A DNA stretch of 13,616 bases from Dokdonella_A sp039926425 (GTDB lineage Bacteria > Pseudomonadota > Gammaproteobacteria > Xanthomonadales > Rhodanobacteraceae), in the NCBI RefSeq assembly GCF_039926425.1, contig NZ_JBDSWZ010000233.1, positions 1-13,616 of the forward strand, given 5' to 3'. Shown in pieces: positions 13,283 through 13,616 of the stretch (its first letter is position 1; every line of letters begins with the position of its first letter). A program made the translations under genes and the position numbers. Below the pieces are notes generated by a model. It worked only from the letters and a program-made list of their open reading frames with translations. It had not been told where the DNA came from and made no database searches.

Positions 13283-13616
13283 TGCGTGAATGGCCAGCCG
13301 TGCAGCCCCTTCAACCCAGTTTTTCCACGCGCGAACGCATTCTCTGCGTTGCGGAAACCCTGTTCGCGCGACATGGATTCGCAGGTGCATCCCTGCGACA
13401 GGTAACGGCTGCGGCGAAGGTCAACCTTGCGGCGGTCAATTATCACTTTGGATCAAAAGACAGCTTGATCGAAGAAGTCTTTCGTCGCCGCCTGGATGAA
13501 CTCAACCAGCACCGACTGGCTTTGCTGACGACGGTTCTTGCCAGTCCGGGGCATTCGCTTGAACACGTGCTCGATGCGTTCATCCGACCCGCGCTCGAAC
13601 AGTCGATGGACAGTGC
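13282..13616 (+). CDS. TetR/AcrR-family regulator, PsrA/FadR-like (3' end outside window)
   Basis: A TetR-type repressor with 111 residues visible; the ligand-binding domain is cut off. The DNA-binding domain is complete: RERILCVAETLFARHGFAGA (about 17-36), SLRQVTAA, and the recognition helix region VNLAAVNYHFGSK (47-59). That last block is identical, as I remember it, to the same stretch of Pseudomonas PsrA, a regulator of fatty-acid oxidation that responds to long-chain fatty acids. The ATG at 13282 is the only good in-frame ATG upstream of the HTH; it has no ribosome-binding site and lies about nine bases after the predicted transcription start. The palindrome at the start codon suggests self-repression. 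The regulated pathway is inferred, and its targets are not in the window. Confidence 0.88.
   Translation, partial: MREWPAVQPLQPSFSTRERILCVAETLFARHGFAGASLRQVTAAAKVNLAAVNYHFGSKDSLIEEVFRRRLDELNQHRLALLTTVLASPGHSLEHVLDAFIRPALEQSMDS

Noticed and set aside
13290..13499. Plus-strand ORF of 69 codons at the tetR gene
   Set aside because: It is the wrong frame of the TetR-family gene; the frame starting at 13282 gives the canonical HTH and stays open to the window end.
1..13616. CRISPR array, insertion sequence, tRNA, prophage or defence island
   Set aside because: I saw no regular direct repeats, no transposase or integrase motifs, no tRNA-like cloverleaf and no defence domains; nearly all the DNA is accounted for by conserved housekeeping genes.

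Overview
The window is GC-rich, densely packed bacterial chromosome. It looks like a gammaproteobacterium, most likely from the Xanthomonadales/Lysobacterales. The evidence is the gene order ndk-rlmN-pilF-rodZ-yfgM-bamB-der, which is the gammaproteobacterial order with ispG-hisS missing. It is supported by FolD details (YVRNKRR and GVSNHVGRP motifs) that I recall from Xanthomonas-type FolD, and by a MoeB with an N-terminal rhodanese domain. The taxonomic placement is inference from remembered sequences, not a search.

Layout, right to left, because nearly everything is on the minus strand. At the right edge a TetR-family regulator (plus strand, cut by the window end) is divergent from ndk. It carries a PsrA/FadR-like DNA-binding helix, and a perfect 16-bp palindrome of the CAAAC-N4-GTTTG type lies between its promoter and its start codon. 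From ndk leftward runs a tightly spaced train: ndk (nucleotide pools), rlmN (rRNA/tRNA m2A methylation), pilF (type IV pilus pilotin), rodZ (cell shape), yfgM and bamB (envelope protein biogenesis) and der (50S assembly). It continues into three molybdenum-cofactor genes, mobA, moeA and moeB. Most junctions overlap or are under 25 bp. The two larger gaps, rodZ-yfgM (133 bp) and bamB-der (126 bp), each hold a GC-rich hairpin.

A small plus-strand DUF1244 gene converges on moeB and is divergent from folD. folD is followed leftward by a TatT-type TPR lipoprotein and a DctP-type TRAP substrate-binding protein that runs off the left edge. The last two form part of a TPR-associated TRAP transporter (TPAT); its membrane subunits would be expected beyond the left edge.

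How the genes work together: mobA, moeA and moeB cover late molybdenum cofactor steps (sulfur-carrier activation, Mo insertion, dinucleotide attachment). TatT and DctP would capture a solute in the periplasm. BamB and YfgM both act in envelope protein maturation, and PilF is an outer-membrane lipoprotein.

I found no CRISPR array, mobile element, tRNA, rRNA, phage gene or obvious defence system. I do not see a wholly undescribed system. The most interesting leads are the TetR auto-operator with its very short leader, the TPAT binding protein that lacks the usual ligand arginine, the rhodanese-MoeB fusion, and the 11-bp hairpin between bamB and der. Long plus-strand ORFs opposite the real genes are treated as shadows of high-GC coding sequence.
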